Source: Stutzerimonas stutzeri
GTDB taxonomy: Bacteria; Pseudomonadota; Gammaproteobacteria; Pseudomonadales; Pseudomonadaceae
Length of the DNA stretch: 64,000 nucleotides
NCBI GenBank assembly: GCA_019056435.1
Contig: CP077641.1
Location: 3,534,001 to 3,598,000, forward strand
Reading direction: 5' to 3'
Below, in pieces: positions 7,660-18,231 of this stretch. A program made the position numbers and the translations under genes. Numbering within the stretch: position 1 is the stretch's first letter; each line of letters starts with the position of its first letter. A model generated the notes under the pieces. The model ran no database searches and was not told the origin of the DNA. It saw nothing but the letters and a program-made list of their open reading frames with translations.

Positions 7660-10600
7660 GCCGATCTCCTTGCCGATGTAAGCCGATGCCATCCGCGCTC
7701 CAAGGGCCCGGGTGGCCGTTGATAGGCGCACGCGCCGGGCAGCACGAGCCTGACTTCGGTTCCGTGCGGTTGTGCAGCACCTATAGTCAGGCGCCCGCCG
7801 ATTCGCTGCGTGCGCTCCCGCATCCCACAGAGGCCCCAATGTTTTTGACGTCCGGTTTCCAGGTAGGCCGGCTCGATTCCCTTACCGTCATCGGTGACGC
7901 GCAGTTCAAAGGCACGCCGCGTGTAGGTGATCTGCAGGGTCACATGCTTGCCTTGCGAGTGTCGGAACGCGTTGGCTATCGCCTCATGTCCGATGCGATA
8001 AAGTTCTTCGCGCGCGATGGGCTGCAAGGGCTGCCGAGCCCCCTCGGCGCAAGCGCTCAGCTCGACCGCGGTGTGCTGTTCGAATTCTCGGGCCGCAGCG
8101 ATAAGGGCGGCCAACAGGTCAGCTGGCGGTGGGTGAGCGCTGCGCAAGTTGAATACCCGGTCGCGGCCGTCAGCGAGTACCTGGTCTGCGCGGTCCAGGG
8201 CTTGTTCCATCTTGCTGCGCGCGGGGTTCTCGTCAGGGATAGCCTGAGCCACCGCCTGGAAGCGCAGCATCAGCCCTTGCACGCCTTGCAGCAGCGTGTC
8301 ATGCAATTCACGAGCAATTCTTTCGCGCTCGGCATGACGCTCTTCCAGGCGGGCACGTAGTTGTCGCGCCGAGTGACGCAAGCTTGCGCGGTAAAGACAC
8401 CACAGCAGTCCGATCAGCAACGCCGCGCAGGCCAGCAAAAAAGAGCGGATTGAGGTAGAACACTTGCGCGACGGAGAAGCTCAGCGTGGCTTCATCGAGA
8501 CTTGCGACACCATCGTGATTGAGCGCAACGACTCTGAACCGATAGTCCCCAGCGCCCAATCCGGTATAGGTCGCTTGGCGCTGAACGCCAGCGTGGTGCC
8601 AGTCGTTGTCGAAGCCGTCGAGGCGATAACGAAAGTGCATCGCTTCGGGCACGGACAGGTTCAGCGCCGTGTAGCTGATCTCGACGCGCTTGGCGTCAGC
8701 CCCCACCACGGGCTGCTGTGCGTCCACTTCGGTGCCGTCGACGCTCACGGATTCGATCACCACCTTCGGCGCTGAGCCTTGTGAAGCACGCTGGTCTGGA
8801 TCGATGCGGATTACGCCCTTGCTGGTGGCGAACCAGAGCTGGTCGTCGCTTCCTCGTACACCAGTCGGCAGGGCCAGTACCTGATGGGGGATCGTTTGCC
8901 AGACCACCTATCATGTCGTAGGTACGATAGTGGATGACATGATTGATGTCTGCTTTGGCTCGCGCCAGCTCCGCGGCTGGCAGGTGAAAGATCCCGGATT
9001 TTCCATGAATCCAAAGATCGTTACCTGGCGCGCCCTGATCGGCCGAAGGCGTAGGGATAACCGCGTAAACGTTATCAAACAAGCCGTTATCCGGCAGTTG
9101 CAAGCTGTAGAAGCGGCCGCCATCGAAATAGGCCACGCCACGCTGACCGCCAACCCAGCCGAAGCCGTCTCGCATCGAGATGGCGGTTACATGTCCGATC
9201 CGCAAGCCGTCGGCTTTTCCCCATCTGCGGACGTTATCGCCATCACGGGAGACGAGCAGATTGTCGCGATATCCAAACCAGAGCCGTCCGTTGAGATCGG
9301 TGGTGGCGCTGACGGGCATCGTCTGGCTCGGCTGCAGGGAGTCGGCAGGCATCTTCGACCATACCCCGTCGCGCCAGACAAACAGGCCCATTCGGTTGAT
9401 CGATACCCACAGGGCGCCTTGTGCATCCAGCGCCATGGCGCGTACCGATGATTCAGGTGGCACCTCGACAGGCAATTGCGCAACCTTTTCCAACTGCGTG
9501 TTGTTTGATCGCCAGATGCCGTTGGGCCCTGCCATCCAGACACGTCCCGCTTGATCGGTCATGGCTGCACTGACCGGCGGTGGCATGTCGAGCACGTGCA
9601 AGTCGGAGGAATAGAGTCGCATCGATTGGGTATTGGCGGTTCCTGCCCAAAGGCTTCCGTCGGCACCGGCTGCGAGCGCGAAGCCTATTGCATGTTGCGG
9701 CAGCGATGCGGCCGTTACTGCCCGTGGGCGAAAGCGGTCGAGGCCGGCGTTGGTGCCAGCCCAGACGTTGCCTTCAGAATCTTCGAGCAGGGGCCAGATG
9801 AAGTCCGAACTCAATCCGTCGCGTTTGCCATAGCTGGCCATCGCTTGATCGTCGGCCAGCTGTGTTGCGTTTGGTCTTCGGACATGCCGAATGCCGCTAC
9901 CGACCGTGGCGACCCATAGTGCACCGCGGTGATCGAACAGCAGCCCGTTGGCACCGTTGGTCCCGGTATTCACTAACAGCGTTTCGCCGCTCTGCGGATC
10001 GTATCGCTGCAGCGCACCGCCATAGCGGTCGGCCAGCCAGATCGAGCCGTCCCTCGCCTGGGCTATCTGGCTCGTCGACGGTGCGGTTACACCTGAATCA
10101 ATGAACGTTTCGGAGCCTTGTGGCAGATAGAAAAGTTTTTCCTCGTTGGCGGCCCAGACCACTCCGTCACGATCGACGAAAACGGCGCGCGCCTGGCTAC
10201 CAGGAAGCCCCAACGGGGCGAGATGTGCCGCCAGTGCTTACCGTTGTAGCGTGCCAGCCCGTCGTTGGCGGCCGCCCATATATTGCCTTGCGGATCTTCA
10301 GCCAGACCGTAGATGACACCAGTCGGCAGTCCTGGTTGTATTAGGTGGACATCCATTCCTGCGGGCCTGATCAAGCGAAGCCCCCTTTGCGCAAGCCGAC
10401 CCATAACCCGGCGTCGGTGGCCAATAAGGCAGAGACGATCCCCAAAGCTTCGCCGTTAGGCGGCTGGTACCGAACGAAGCGTATGCCATCGAAACGTAGC
10501 AGCGACTCGTTGCTCCCTAGCCACAGGTAGCCATCGCGGGTCTGTGCCAAAGCGCCGACCTGGCTGGGCCCATTGTCAGCTGAGGTCCACCGGTGATGTT

Positions 10601-10787
10601 CCATGTGATCCAGGCTGCGCGCAGAGACGCACGGGCCGCAGAGTAGTAGAACGAGCACCACCCACTTTCGCCATCGGCGATGTGAGTGGCGGGGCACCGC
10701 GTCGCGCGTGATAGCTTTACCTTGCGCGTGTTTATGCACCGGGTGGGTTGTTCGATCGGTTGATGGGGTCATGCTTGTGCCTGACAC
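7632..10787 (-). CDS. Hybrid-type membrane sensor histidine kinase with Reg_prop/Y_Y_Y sensor, four frameshifts as read
   Basis: About 1,050 residues when joined. Order: short N-terminal membrane anchor (WVVLVLLLCG), two seven-bladed Reg_prop propellers (repeats like DGYLWLGSNESLLRFDG and GNVWAGTNAGLDRF), a Y_Y_Y domain, one transmembrane helix near 8430, a HisKA_3 dimerisation domain with the phospho-histidine in RERIARELHDTLLQG, and a HATPase domain (DDGKGI, GLCGMRER). Breaks lie at 10381-10385 (one C too few), about 10212-10218 (one base too few), 8886-8890 (one G too many) and 8437-8442 (A6, one too many). These cancel out, and the domains are otherwise intact. GTG at 10787 or ATG at 10772 could start it. 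The propellers would sense a periplasmic ligand, often a polymer or glycan fragment in relatives. Confidence 0.85.
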
Positions 10788-10793
10788 AGGTAA

Positions 10794-11546
10794 TCAAAAT
10801 CGTCCTGATTGAGTCTGCGCCCATTCGATCGAGTAATCTGCTACTTCTTCCCAGTTGGACTCAGCGATCAGCCAGTGGCTGTGGCCGGCAAAGCACTTAT
10901 AGGCAATAGGTGCGATCGATCGATGATGATGACGATAGTTGGAGGCAACCAAACTTGCCCGAATGCTTCGGTCGTTCGCACCGGCTAGCAGCAACAGGGG
11001 CGGACGGTGATCATTGGCAAAGTCGACCTTGCTGTCGATACCCAGTGCAGCCTCGTAGAAGATCCGTGCGGGCGCCTTGACCACATGCCGCTGGAATTCC
11101 ATGAGCCGGTCGGAGTCGGGCACGGTCTGGGCTACTTTCCGTGCGAAGCGTTCGAAACTCAGGTCGACCTGCCGGTGCAGGCCGGCTCTGAACAACACCG
11201 GTAGCAGATCAAAAGCCAGTAGCCAGGGGCGAATGCCGCGCGGTGGTACCGGCGCGATTGCAATGCCGGCTCTGCCGTAACCACGATCGATCAAAAGCTG
11301 CACGATCAGTCCGCCAAAACCATGGCCAACCAGCAAGGGCACCTGGGGCATGCCGCTGATGATGGTGGTGTAATGCTCGACGAGCCGGGAGAGGCCGAGA
11401 CCAAACGATCGTGCTGACGCGTCCTCCTGCGGTGGCCACGGCAGCGCAATGCAGTTATAGCCGCAGGCCGTGAAGCGGCTTTTGAAACGGTCCCAACTGG
11501 CTGTCGTCAACCAGGCGTCGTGGATGAAAACCACCCGTCTGTTCAA
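10794..11546 (-). CDS. Alpha/beta hydrolase with Gly in place of the nucleophile Ser
   Basis: About 250 residues from a TTG at 11546 with AGGA eight bases upstream; the start is uncertain. It has the alpha/beta-hydrolase layout: VVFIHDAWLTTASWD, the nucleophile elbow region, an acidic residue in LLLLAGANDRSI and the terminal His in AGHSHWLIAES. The nucleophile elbow, normally G-H-S-x-G-G, reads GHGFGG, so the catalytic serine is glycine. Thirteen bases separate it from the MFS gene upstream and six from the kinase gene downstream. It may be catalytically inactive, use another residue, or carry a sequencing error. Confidence 0.8.
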   Translation of the reverse strand: MNRRVVFIHDAWLTTASWDRFKSRFTACGYNCIALPWPPQEDASARSFGLGLSRLVEHYTTIISGMPQVPLLVGHGFGGLIVQLLIDRGYGRAGIAIAPVPPRGIRPWLLAFDLLPVLFRAGLHRQVDLSFERFARKVAQTVPDSDRLMEFQRHVVKAPARIFYEAALGIDSKVDFANDHRPPLLLLAGANDRSIRASLVASNYRHHHRSIAPIAYKCFAGHSHWLIAESNWEEVADYSIEWAQTQSGRF

Positions 11547-11559
11547 AGGAGGTGTCCTG

Positions 11560-13170
11560 TTAGGAAAGGTCTCGATTGCCCGACGCGGGTGTGACCAAAT
11601 GCCTGATTCGCACTGCGACGCCGGCAGTCTGATAGCGCCGGGCTGCGGCTTCGATACGCTGTTCGGCGCGGGTGACACGGTGATGATGGCGCAGGTGCTC
11701 AAGCCAGGATTCGTCGAAGAAGAATTCCTGCCAGCGGCGCGGGTTCTCACTGTCCTGCATCAGGCCCCAGGAGTACGATCCATTGCGTTGACGCATACCA
11801 CGAACTTGCAACATGGCCTGGCGAAACGCAGCGACCCGCTCCGGTGCGATGTCGTAATCGATCGTCACCATCACTGGCCCGCGTTCCTGATCATGGTCAT
11901 CGCTCAATACGGGTAGCGGCCAATGCAGCGACGGTGCCAGGTCATCCGCGTCTGTCACCGGTAGCCGGAAGCGTAAGGTCAGGCTAATACCGAGTAGCAA
12001 TATCGTGCCCGCGCTGAGCAAGGCAATGACAATCGAACTATGGCTGGCAACCAGGCCCCACAGTGCGCCTCCGGCGGCCATGCTGCCAAAAAATACCAAT
12101 ATATACACTGACAAGGCGCGAGCCCGAACCCAGTTCGGCACCGACGTCTGTGCCGCCAGTTGTAGGCTGGACAACACTGCAATCCAGGCAGCGCCGCTGA
12201 GCATCATCACGGGGATGAGCGCATGGAGCGTGCGCAGCGACGCCAGCGCGAGCAGCACCAAGGCGTAGATTACGCTTGCTCCAGCAACCAAGGTATCCGC
12301 GCTCAGTTTGCCCCGTGTCCGTGGCAGCAGCATGGCGCCGACGACCGCGCCGATGCCAACGCTGCCCAGCAGCAGACCGAAATCGGCTGCGCTGCCCTGC
12401 AGCTCACCGCGTACGATCAAGGGTAACAGTGATATGCCAGCACTGGCGCCGATGAAAAACGCTGCCGCCCGCACCAACACCGCCTGCAACGGCTTTGAGC
12501 TGCGGCTGTAGCGCCATCCGGCACGTATGGCACCGAGCAATCGCTCGGCAGGGAAAGCTACCGTGGCCGGCTCGCGCCTCCACGAGGCGAGCACTGCGAT
12601 GACCGCAAAGAACGACAGCGCATTCAGTCCAAACGTGGCCCAAGGGCCGCTCAGGCTGACCAACACACCGGCGATGGCCGGGCCCAGGGCTCGGGCCACA
12701 TTGATACCAAGGCTCGACAACGAAATGGCCGACTGCAGATCGTCTTTTCCGACCAGCTCAGGCGTCAGCGCCGACCACGCCGGCATCATCAATGCGGTGC
12801 CAATGCCCATGCCCAGCGTGAGCAAAAGCAAGAGCGTTACGCTCATCAGCCCGCTCAAGGTCAGGAGCGCCAGGGTCATTGCCACGGCGGCCATCCATAA
12901 TTGCACGCCGAGCAGGTAGCGGCGCTTGTCGACAATGTCTGCCAGCCGCGCCAGCTGGCAGCGCCAAAAGAACATTGGTGCAGAGCCTGCAACCTGTACC
13001 AGTGCCACGCTCAACGGGCTGGCCGAAAGGGACGTCATCAGCCAGCCGGCGCCAACCTCGTGCATCCAGGTGCCAACGTTCGAGGCGATGCTGGCCAGCC
13101 ACAGCCAGCGAAAGGTCGGGTGGCGAAGGGCACTCCAAGGTGAAGACTTAGCGATGATCGTAGTGTCCAT
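11560..13170 (-). CDS. MFS exporter with C-terminal ABM-like domain
   Basis: 536 residues. The first 400 hold about twelve hydrophobic helices of the MFS_3 type (entS-like exporter family), beginning HPTFRWLWLASIASNVGTWM and with the loop DIVDKRRYLLG. The final 110 residues leave the membrane and read VMVTIDYDIAPERVAAFRQAM and NGSYSWGLMQD, an antibiotic-biosynthesis-monooxygenase-like ferredoxin fold that this MFS subfamily often carries. It starts two bases after the end of the amidohydrolase gene. Probable role is export of a product or toxic substrate of the block. Confidence 0.85.
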   Translation of the reverse strand: MDTTIIAKSSPWSALRHPTFRWLWLASIASNVGTWMHEVGAGWLMTSLSASPLSVALVQVAGSAPMFFWRCQLARLADIVDKRRYLLGVQLWMAAVAMTLALLTLSGLMSVTLLLLLTLGMGIGTALMMPAWSALTPELVGKDDLQSAISLSSLGINVARALGPAIAGVLVSLSGPWATFGLNALSFFAVIAVLASWRREPATVAFPAERLLGAIRAGWRYSRSSKPLQAVLVRAAAFFIGASAGISLLPLIVRGELQGSAADFGLLLGSVGIGAVVGAMLLPRTRGKLSADTLVAGASVIYALVLLALASLRTLHALIPVMMLSGAAWIAVLSSLQLAAQTSVPNWVRARALSVYILVFFGSMAAGGALWGLVASHSSIVIALLSAGTILLLGISLTLRFRLPVTDADDLAPSLHWPLPVLSDDHDQERGPVMVTIDYDIAPERVAAFRQAMLQVRGMRQRNGSYSWGLMQDSENPRRWQEFFFDESWLEHLRHHHRVTRAEQRIEAAARRYQTAGVAVRIRHLVTPASGNRDLS

Positions 13171-13172
13171 GG

Positions 13173-15156
13173 TCAGAAAGCGAAGCAGGAGCAGCCGAAG
13201 GCGCCCCAGAACCCTTGGTAATCGCTAACCGGGACCGACGAGGTACGCACCCGATCATGGCTATGGGCATGTACTGCACAAGGTCCTGAGCACTGATGCA
13301 CCTTGGCCAGTGAAGGGGACTGGGGTCGCCAGTGCCCTGGCACTTTAGCCACCGGCGACCAATCTGGCGTGACTGGCAGCGGCGCAGGTGCCAGCCGGTC
13401 GAACTCACCGGCACCGTAGACGACCTTGCCATCGACGATGGTCAGTACCGATTCGATCCACTTGATTGCTTCTTCCTCGACGCTAAAAAAGTCCGCCGAC
13501 AACGCCGTCAGATCTGCCAGCTGGCCCACCTTGATCTGTCCCTTCTTGCCTTGCTCACTGGAGAACCAGGCGCTGCCGTGGGTGAACAGTTGCAAGGCTA
13601 CCTCGCGAGACAGACCCCTCCGGATACAGGGCGAGACCGCCGACGGTGCGCCCGCTGACCAGCCAGTAAAGGGAGGTCCAGGGGTTATAACTGGATACTC
13701 GCGTGGCATCGGTGCCGGCACCCACCGGTACGCCTTCGGCAAGCATCCGTTTGATCGGCGGAGTCTGTTCTGCGGCCTGTTTGCCGTAGCGATCGACGAA
13801 GTATTCTCCCTGGAACGCCATACGGTCCTGAATCGCGACGCCACCGCCCAGCGCTCGCACACGTTCGATATTCTTCGGCGTGATGGTTTCGGCATGATCG
13901 AAAAACCATGGTAGGCCGTCGAACGGGATGTCGCGGTTGACCTTCTCGAACACGTCGAGCATGCGGGAAATGGATTCGTCGTAAGTCGCGTGAAGTCGGA
14001 ACGGCCAGCGCTGTTCGACCAGATGCCGCACTACCGGCTCCAATTCCTGTTCCATGCTGGCCGCCAGCTCTGGTCTTGGCTGCAGAAAGTCCTCGAAGTC
14101 AGCAGCGGAGAACACCAGCATCTCGCCCGCGCCGTTGTGGCGGAAGAAGTCCGAACCGTCGCCAGGCTTGACCATGTGGCTCCAGTTCTTGAAGTCGGTC
14201 AGTTCTTCCTTGGGCTTCTGAGTGAACAGGTTGTACGCGATGCGCACCGTTAATTGGTCCTGCTCGGCCAGCTCACGGATCACCTGATAGTCGTCGGGGT
14301 AGTTCTGGAAGCCGCCGCCGGCATCGATGGCGCTGGTGACGCCGAGCCGATTGAGCTCCCGCATGAACTGGCGGGTCGAGTTGACCTGGTACTCCAGCGG
14401 CAGGGATGGCCCCTTGGCCAGGGCCGAATACAGGATCATCGCGTTGGGCGTGGCCACCAGCATGCCGGTTGGCTCGCCGTTGGCATCACGCTGGATTTCG
14501 CCGCCCGGTGGGTTCGGCGTGTCACGGGTGTAGCCCACCACCCGCAGGGCCGCGCGATTGAGCAAGGCTCGGTCGTAGAGGTGAAGAATGAATACGGGTG
14601 TGTCGGGCGCGACCTTGTTGATTTCTTCCAGTGTCGGCATGCGTTTTTCGGCAAACTGGAATTCATTCCAACCACCCACCACACGCACCCACTGAGGTGC
14701 GGGCGTGCGTTCGGCCTGATCCTTGAGCATCTGCAGGGCATCGGCCAGCGACGGCACGCCTTCCCAGCGCAGTTCGAGGTTGTAGTTCAGGCCGCCGCGG
14801 ATCAGATGTAGATGAGAGTCGTTGAGGCCCGGAATGACGCAACGGCGGTGCAGGTCGATGAGCTGGGTCCCATCGCCACGTGTCGCCATCACCGTGGCGT
14901 CGTCGCCAACGGCGAGGAAGCGTCCATCCTTGATGGCAACTGCACTGGCCTGTGGGTTATCACGGTCAACGGTGTGTATACGGCCGTTGAAGAGAATGGT
15001 ATCGGCGGTCATGTTGCCTCCTCGATTAGTGGCGAAAGATCGGCCGGCAAAACTCGCGAAGGGAAGGGCAGACCAGAGCATCCCGGCAGCGCCCAGTGCG
15101 GAACTGGCGGCGATGAATTGGCGACGGCTGTCGCGGGTGCGGTCTTCAGTGCTCAT
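13173..15156 (-). CDS. Tat-exported amidohydrolase (YtcJ-like, amidohydrolase family 3), frameshifted as read
   Basis: 660 residues when joined. The N-terminus has a twin-arginine signal (SRRQFIAASSALGAAG), so the enzyme is probably periplasmic. The catalytic domain has the metal ligands HLHL in PGLNDSHLHLIRGG (about 110), a His in RLHATYDE, the DHAE segment and the late GTDATR motif. The break is in a four-C run at 13615-13618: removing one base restores LYPEGLSREVALQLFTHGSAWF and the final 150 residues. The family hydrolyses amide or carbamate bonds in varied small molecules. Its 5' end overlaps the next gene by 11 bases. Confidence 0.85.
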
Positions 15157-15742
15157 GTTCGTTGCTCCTTGCGTTGTCTAACCAGCCCGCGAATAGCCGC
15201 GTGGCCAAAGGCATGAACAGGTACACCACCAGCAGGACAATGCTGAGGGTGATCAGCGCGTTGCTGAGCAGGAATGTGCCCAAAACGGGTTGCCAGGCGA
15301 ACAATGGCTGCCAGAGTTGTGGCACGAGCAGGCTCAGCGGCAGGATTACAAGAAAAGTCACGCACGCCTGCTTCCAGCGCGGTGGCCGTTGTTCACCATC
15401 GGCCGGCACAAACCAGAATTCGTTGAGGGTACTGATCTCGGTCTGGTCACCATCGGCTAGCAGCGGTTCCGCTTCTTCAATCAACTGGCGCCGTTGTGCC
15501 GAATCGAGCCAGGTCCGTAGCCGTTCTGGACAGCTGAAGCGCAACACACAGGTGAACAGTGGCAGGCCGTCGCGGGTACTGCGGATGACGTCGGCCCCTA
15601 GATGACCTGCGCATTGACTGGCGATGGCGACGATGCGTCTCAGCCATTCTTCGTAGGCTTGCTCCTGTCCGCGCCGTACACGATGACGAACCACTAGCGT
15701 GACGGTTTCGGCGGGTTCTGCTGCACCAGTGTTCATGTTCAA
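15146..15742 (-). CDS. ABM-domain protein with two C-terminal membrane helices
   Basis: 198 residues. Residues about 12-110 match the antibiotic biosynthesis monooxygenase (ABM) fold: VTLVVRHRVRRGQEQAYEEWL, then PLFTCVLRFSCPERLRTWL. Residues about 125-185 form two hydrophobic helices (LVILPLSLLVPQLW and TLSIVLLVVYLFMP). This architecture is common as a membrane-anchored ABM protein of unknown reaction. It overlaps the amidohydrolase gene by 11 bases and is clearly in the same operon. Confidence 0.8.
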   Translation of the reverse strand: MNMNTGAAEPAETVTLVVRHRVRRGQEQAYEEWLRRIVAIASQCAGHLGADVIRSTRDGLPLFTCVLRFSCPERLRTWLDSAQRRQLIEEAEPLLADGDQTEISTLNEFWFVPADGEQRPPRWKQACVTFLVILPLSLLVPQLWQPLFAWQPVLGTFLLSNALITLSIVLLVVYLFMPLATRLFAGWLDNARSNEHEH

Positions 15743-15922
15743 TAGCTCCCGCGGTTGCCGGTAGGCAGCGGACTCGCCGACGAGGCTCGACTCGCAAACC
15801 TCGTCGGCGGGAGGTTGATCGGCGTAGGGTTCGGCAACTGATGGCTTCAGGGCACGACCCGTCAGGGTTGTATGGGACGATAGAAGCGGGCCGGGGCCAG
15901 ACCACCGCTCCGGCCCGAACGG

Positions 15923-16609
15923 TCAGATGGGCGCGGCTACCGGCGCCAGAGTTGGACCATGGCTGACGCGCTCGTCTGCCTTGTGCACCATGGTGTAGGC
16001 GTAATCGATGCCCATGCCATAGGCGCCAGAATGCTCCTTGGCCACGGCCATCACTTCGTCATAGGTGTCGCGGTTCTTCCAGTCACGCTGCCACTCCAAC
16101 AGCACCTGTTGCCAGGTCATCGGGACGACGCCGGCCTGGATCATGCGCTGCATGGAATAGTCATGCGCTGCCTGGCTGGTACCACCGGACGCGTCGGCGA
16201 CCATGTAGATTTCATAACCGGCGTCGTGCATGGCGGACAAGGCAAATGTGGTATTGCAAACCTCCGTCCAAAGGCCTGAAACGACGATCTTGTTGCGGCC
16301 GTTGCGCTGAAGGGCGTCGCGCACTTTCTGGTCGTCCCAGGAGTTCATCGAGGTGCGTTCGAGAATCGGTGCGTCAGGGAAAACGCCTAGCAGCTCGGGA
16401 TAGGTGTGGCCGGAGAAGCTCTCGGTTTCGACGGTAGTGATGATGGTTGGAATCGAGAAAATCCGGGCGGCCTTGGCCAGACCGACGACATTATTCTTCA
16501 GCGTCTGACGATCGATGCTCTGCACGCCGAAGGCCATTTGCGGCTGCTGATCGATAAAGATCACTTGGCAGTTATTGGGCGTCAGTACTTCGAGTTTGGG
16601 GTTGGTCAT
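15923..16609 (-). CDS. Isochorismatase-like cysteine hydrolase (YcaC type)
   Basis: 228 residues from the ATG at 16609, which has AGGTGA five bases upstream. The catalytic triad of the family is visible: Asp in VIFIDQQPQ, Lys in GRNKIVVSGLWTEVC and the nucleophile Cys in WTEVCNTTF. A cis-peptide region and the conserved ADASGGTSQAAHD follow. The family hydrolyses amide or imide-like bonds of small molecules. It lies between the HSL-type esterase and the ABM gene in the leftward block; a divergent homologue lies at 18232. Substrate unknown. Confidence 0.87.
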   Translation of the reverse strand: MTNPKLEVLTPNNCQVIFIDQQPQMAFGVQSIDRQTLKNNVVGLAKAARIFSIPTIITTVETESFSGHTYPELLGVFPDAPILERTSMNSWDDQKVRDALQRNGRNKIVVSGLWTEVCNTTFALSAMHDAGYEIYMVADASGGTSQAAHDYSMQRMIQAGVVPMTWQQVLLEWQRDWKNRDTYDEVMAVAKEHSGAYGMGIDYAYTMVHKADERVSHGPTLAPVAAPI

Positions 16610-16859
16610 TCTGGTCACCTTCGTTATCGGTAGCGATTGGGTTATGGCCAGGTTGATGCTCTCTCGGTAGTGACGAGCATCCAGCTGCGCACGCGGTCTC
16701 TGGCCACGCTCCGGTTGGAGTCGTTGCCAGAGGCGTGTGCGCACTATCGCAGTGGGGTGGTTGGTGTGAATTGAACCGCTGTGCGGTTCTGGGACGGTCA
16801 TGCTGTTAATGCATTCTTGAAGTACAGATGTTGGCCTCGGCAGCAGGCAGCATGGACGG

Positions 16860-17843
16860 TCATTCCAGATGCTGCTTCAGCGCCATGCCTGCCTGGGCCA
16901 TGGCCAGGCGAACGGCTGGTACCTCGCTCAGCACGTTGAGCAGTCCGTAGTCGTGGATCATGCCGTTGTAGCGGGTTGCGACGACGGGCACGCCGGCCGC
17001 GTCCAGCTTGCGGGCATAGGCCTCGCCCTCGTCACGTAGCACGTCCATCTCCGCCGTCTGCACCAACGCCGGCGGCAGACCCTGAAGGCGCTCCACAGGT
17101 GCACGGAGCGGGGATGCGTACACATCGTCACGCTGGCGCGCGTCGGTGGTGTAGTTGTTCCAGAACCATTCCATCATCGGCTTGGTGAGAAAATGCCCTT
17201 CGGCGAACTGGTTGTAGGAGGCATTGTTGAAGTTGGCATCGGTGACGGGCCACAAGAGCAACTGGAACCTCAATGCCGGAGAGCCCTCGTCCTTCGCCTT
17301 CAGGGCGACCACCGCAGCCATGTTGCCGCCCACACTGTTACCGGCAACCGCCAGCCGCTGGCCATCGATGCCAATCTCCTCGCCGTGCTCGGCTGCCCAG
17401 CGGGTGGCGGCATATGCTTGGTTGATTGCGGTGGGGTATTTGGCTTCTGGCGATGGGGTGTAGTCGACATAGACCGCTGCCGCGCCAGACGCCAGCACCA
17501 GGTCATGGATCAGCCTCGCGTGAGTCGGATAGTCACCCAGTACCCAACCGCCACCGTGGAAAAACATGAACGCTGGCACCACACCGCTACTGTTCGCTGG
17601 ACGTACCAGCGTTAGCGACAGCGTCTGCCCGTCGATCGCGATGCTTTTGTTTTCAACCTTTACGCCGGAAAGGTCGAGGTTCACGGACGCCTGAGCGTCG
17701 GTCAGAACAGCCCGGGCCTCTTTGGGCGTCATTTGTTCCAACGGAGTTCCGCCGCCCTTAGCCAGGGCTTCAAGAAAACCTTGCGTGGTGTGTTCGACGC
17801 CGGGGCTGCCTGCGGCGAATATTTTGGTTGAAATAACTGACAT
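16860..17843 (-). CDS. HSL-type alpha/beta hydrolase (esterase)
   Basis: Starts at the ATG at 17843 with GGGAG eight bases upstream; a GTG at 17879 would add 12 residues. The oxyanion-hole motif FFHGGGWVLGD is at about 95-105, the nucleophile in GNSVGGNMAA, the acid in DVLRDEGEAY and the terminal His in GMIHDYGLL. This is the hormone-sensitive-lipase family of short-chain esterases. The N-terminal region reads IFAAGSPGVEHTTQGFLEAL, which is probably not a cleaved signal. It is the first gene of the leftward block. Confidence 0.85.
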   Translation of the reverse strand: MSVISTKIFAAGSPGVEHTTQGFLEALAKGGGTPLEQMTPKEARAVLTDAQASVNLDLSGVKVENKSIAIDGQTLSLTLVRPANSSGVVPAFMFFHGGGWVLGDYPTHARLIHDLVLASGAAAVYVDYTPSPEAKYPTAINQAYAATRWAAEHGEEIGIDGQRLAVAGNSVGGNMAAVVALKAKDEGSPALRFQLLLWPVTDANFNNASYNQFAEGHFLTKPMMEWFWNNYTTDARQRDDVYASPLRAPVERLQGLPPALVQTAEMDVLRDEGEAYARKLDAAGVPVVATRYNGMIHDYGLLNVLSEVPAVRLAMAQAGMALKQHLE

Positions 17844-18231
17844 GACTAGCACTCCCTGAGTGAGTTGTTTGACGTTCACGAACGTGCTCCTAGAAGGCCT
17901 CGAACAGCTGCGCTGCGAGTTGATGGTCCAGACTTAAAGTTCCGGCCAAGCCAAATTTGGCGCTCATCGACCAAGCGCAGCACGGCGATGCTCGCTCGCG
18001 AATTGATTGATGACTTGGATGGTTCTGCAGTGATGGAACGAACGTGTGCTTATTTAGTAGCTGGGGGAGGGGAGAGGACCGCGAAGGATTTGGCCGACCA
18101 CGTTCGATTGCCGACCACAGATTCATTCAAATCTCGGATTGCCATCCAATGAAAATCGTGGGCGTTTTGCGACAGTGTGCGGGCGCATTACTAAAAAACC
18201 TCAGTACACAATCGAATTGGAGGATCAGTTC
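17844..18231. promoter_or_regulatory. Divergent intergenic region
   Basis: 388 bases between the divergent esterase and isochorismatase-like genes, containing both promoters. I see no conserved ORF. Part of it is AT-richer towards the right-hand gene. Confidence 0.4.
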
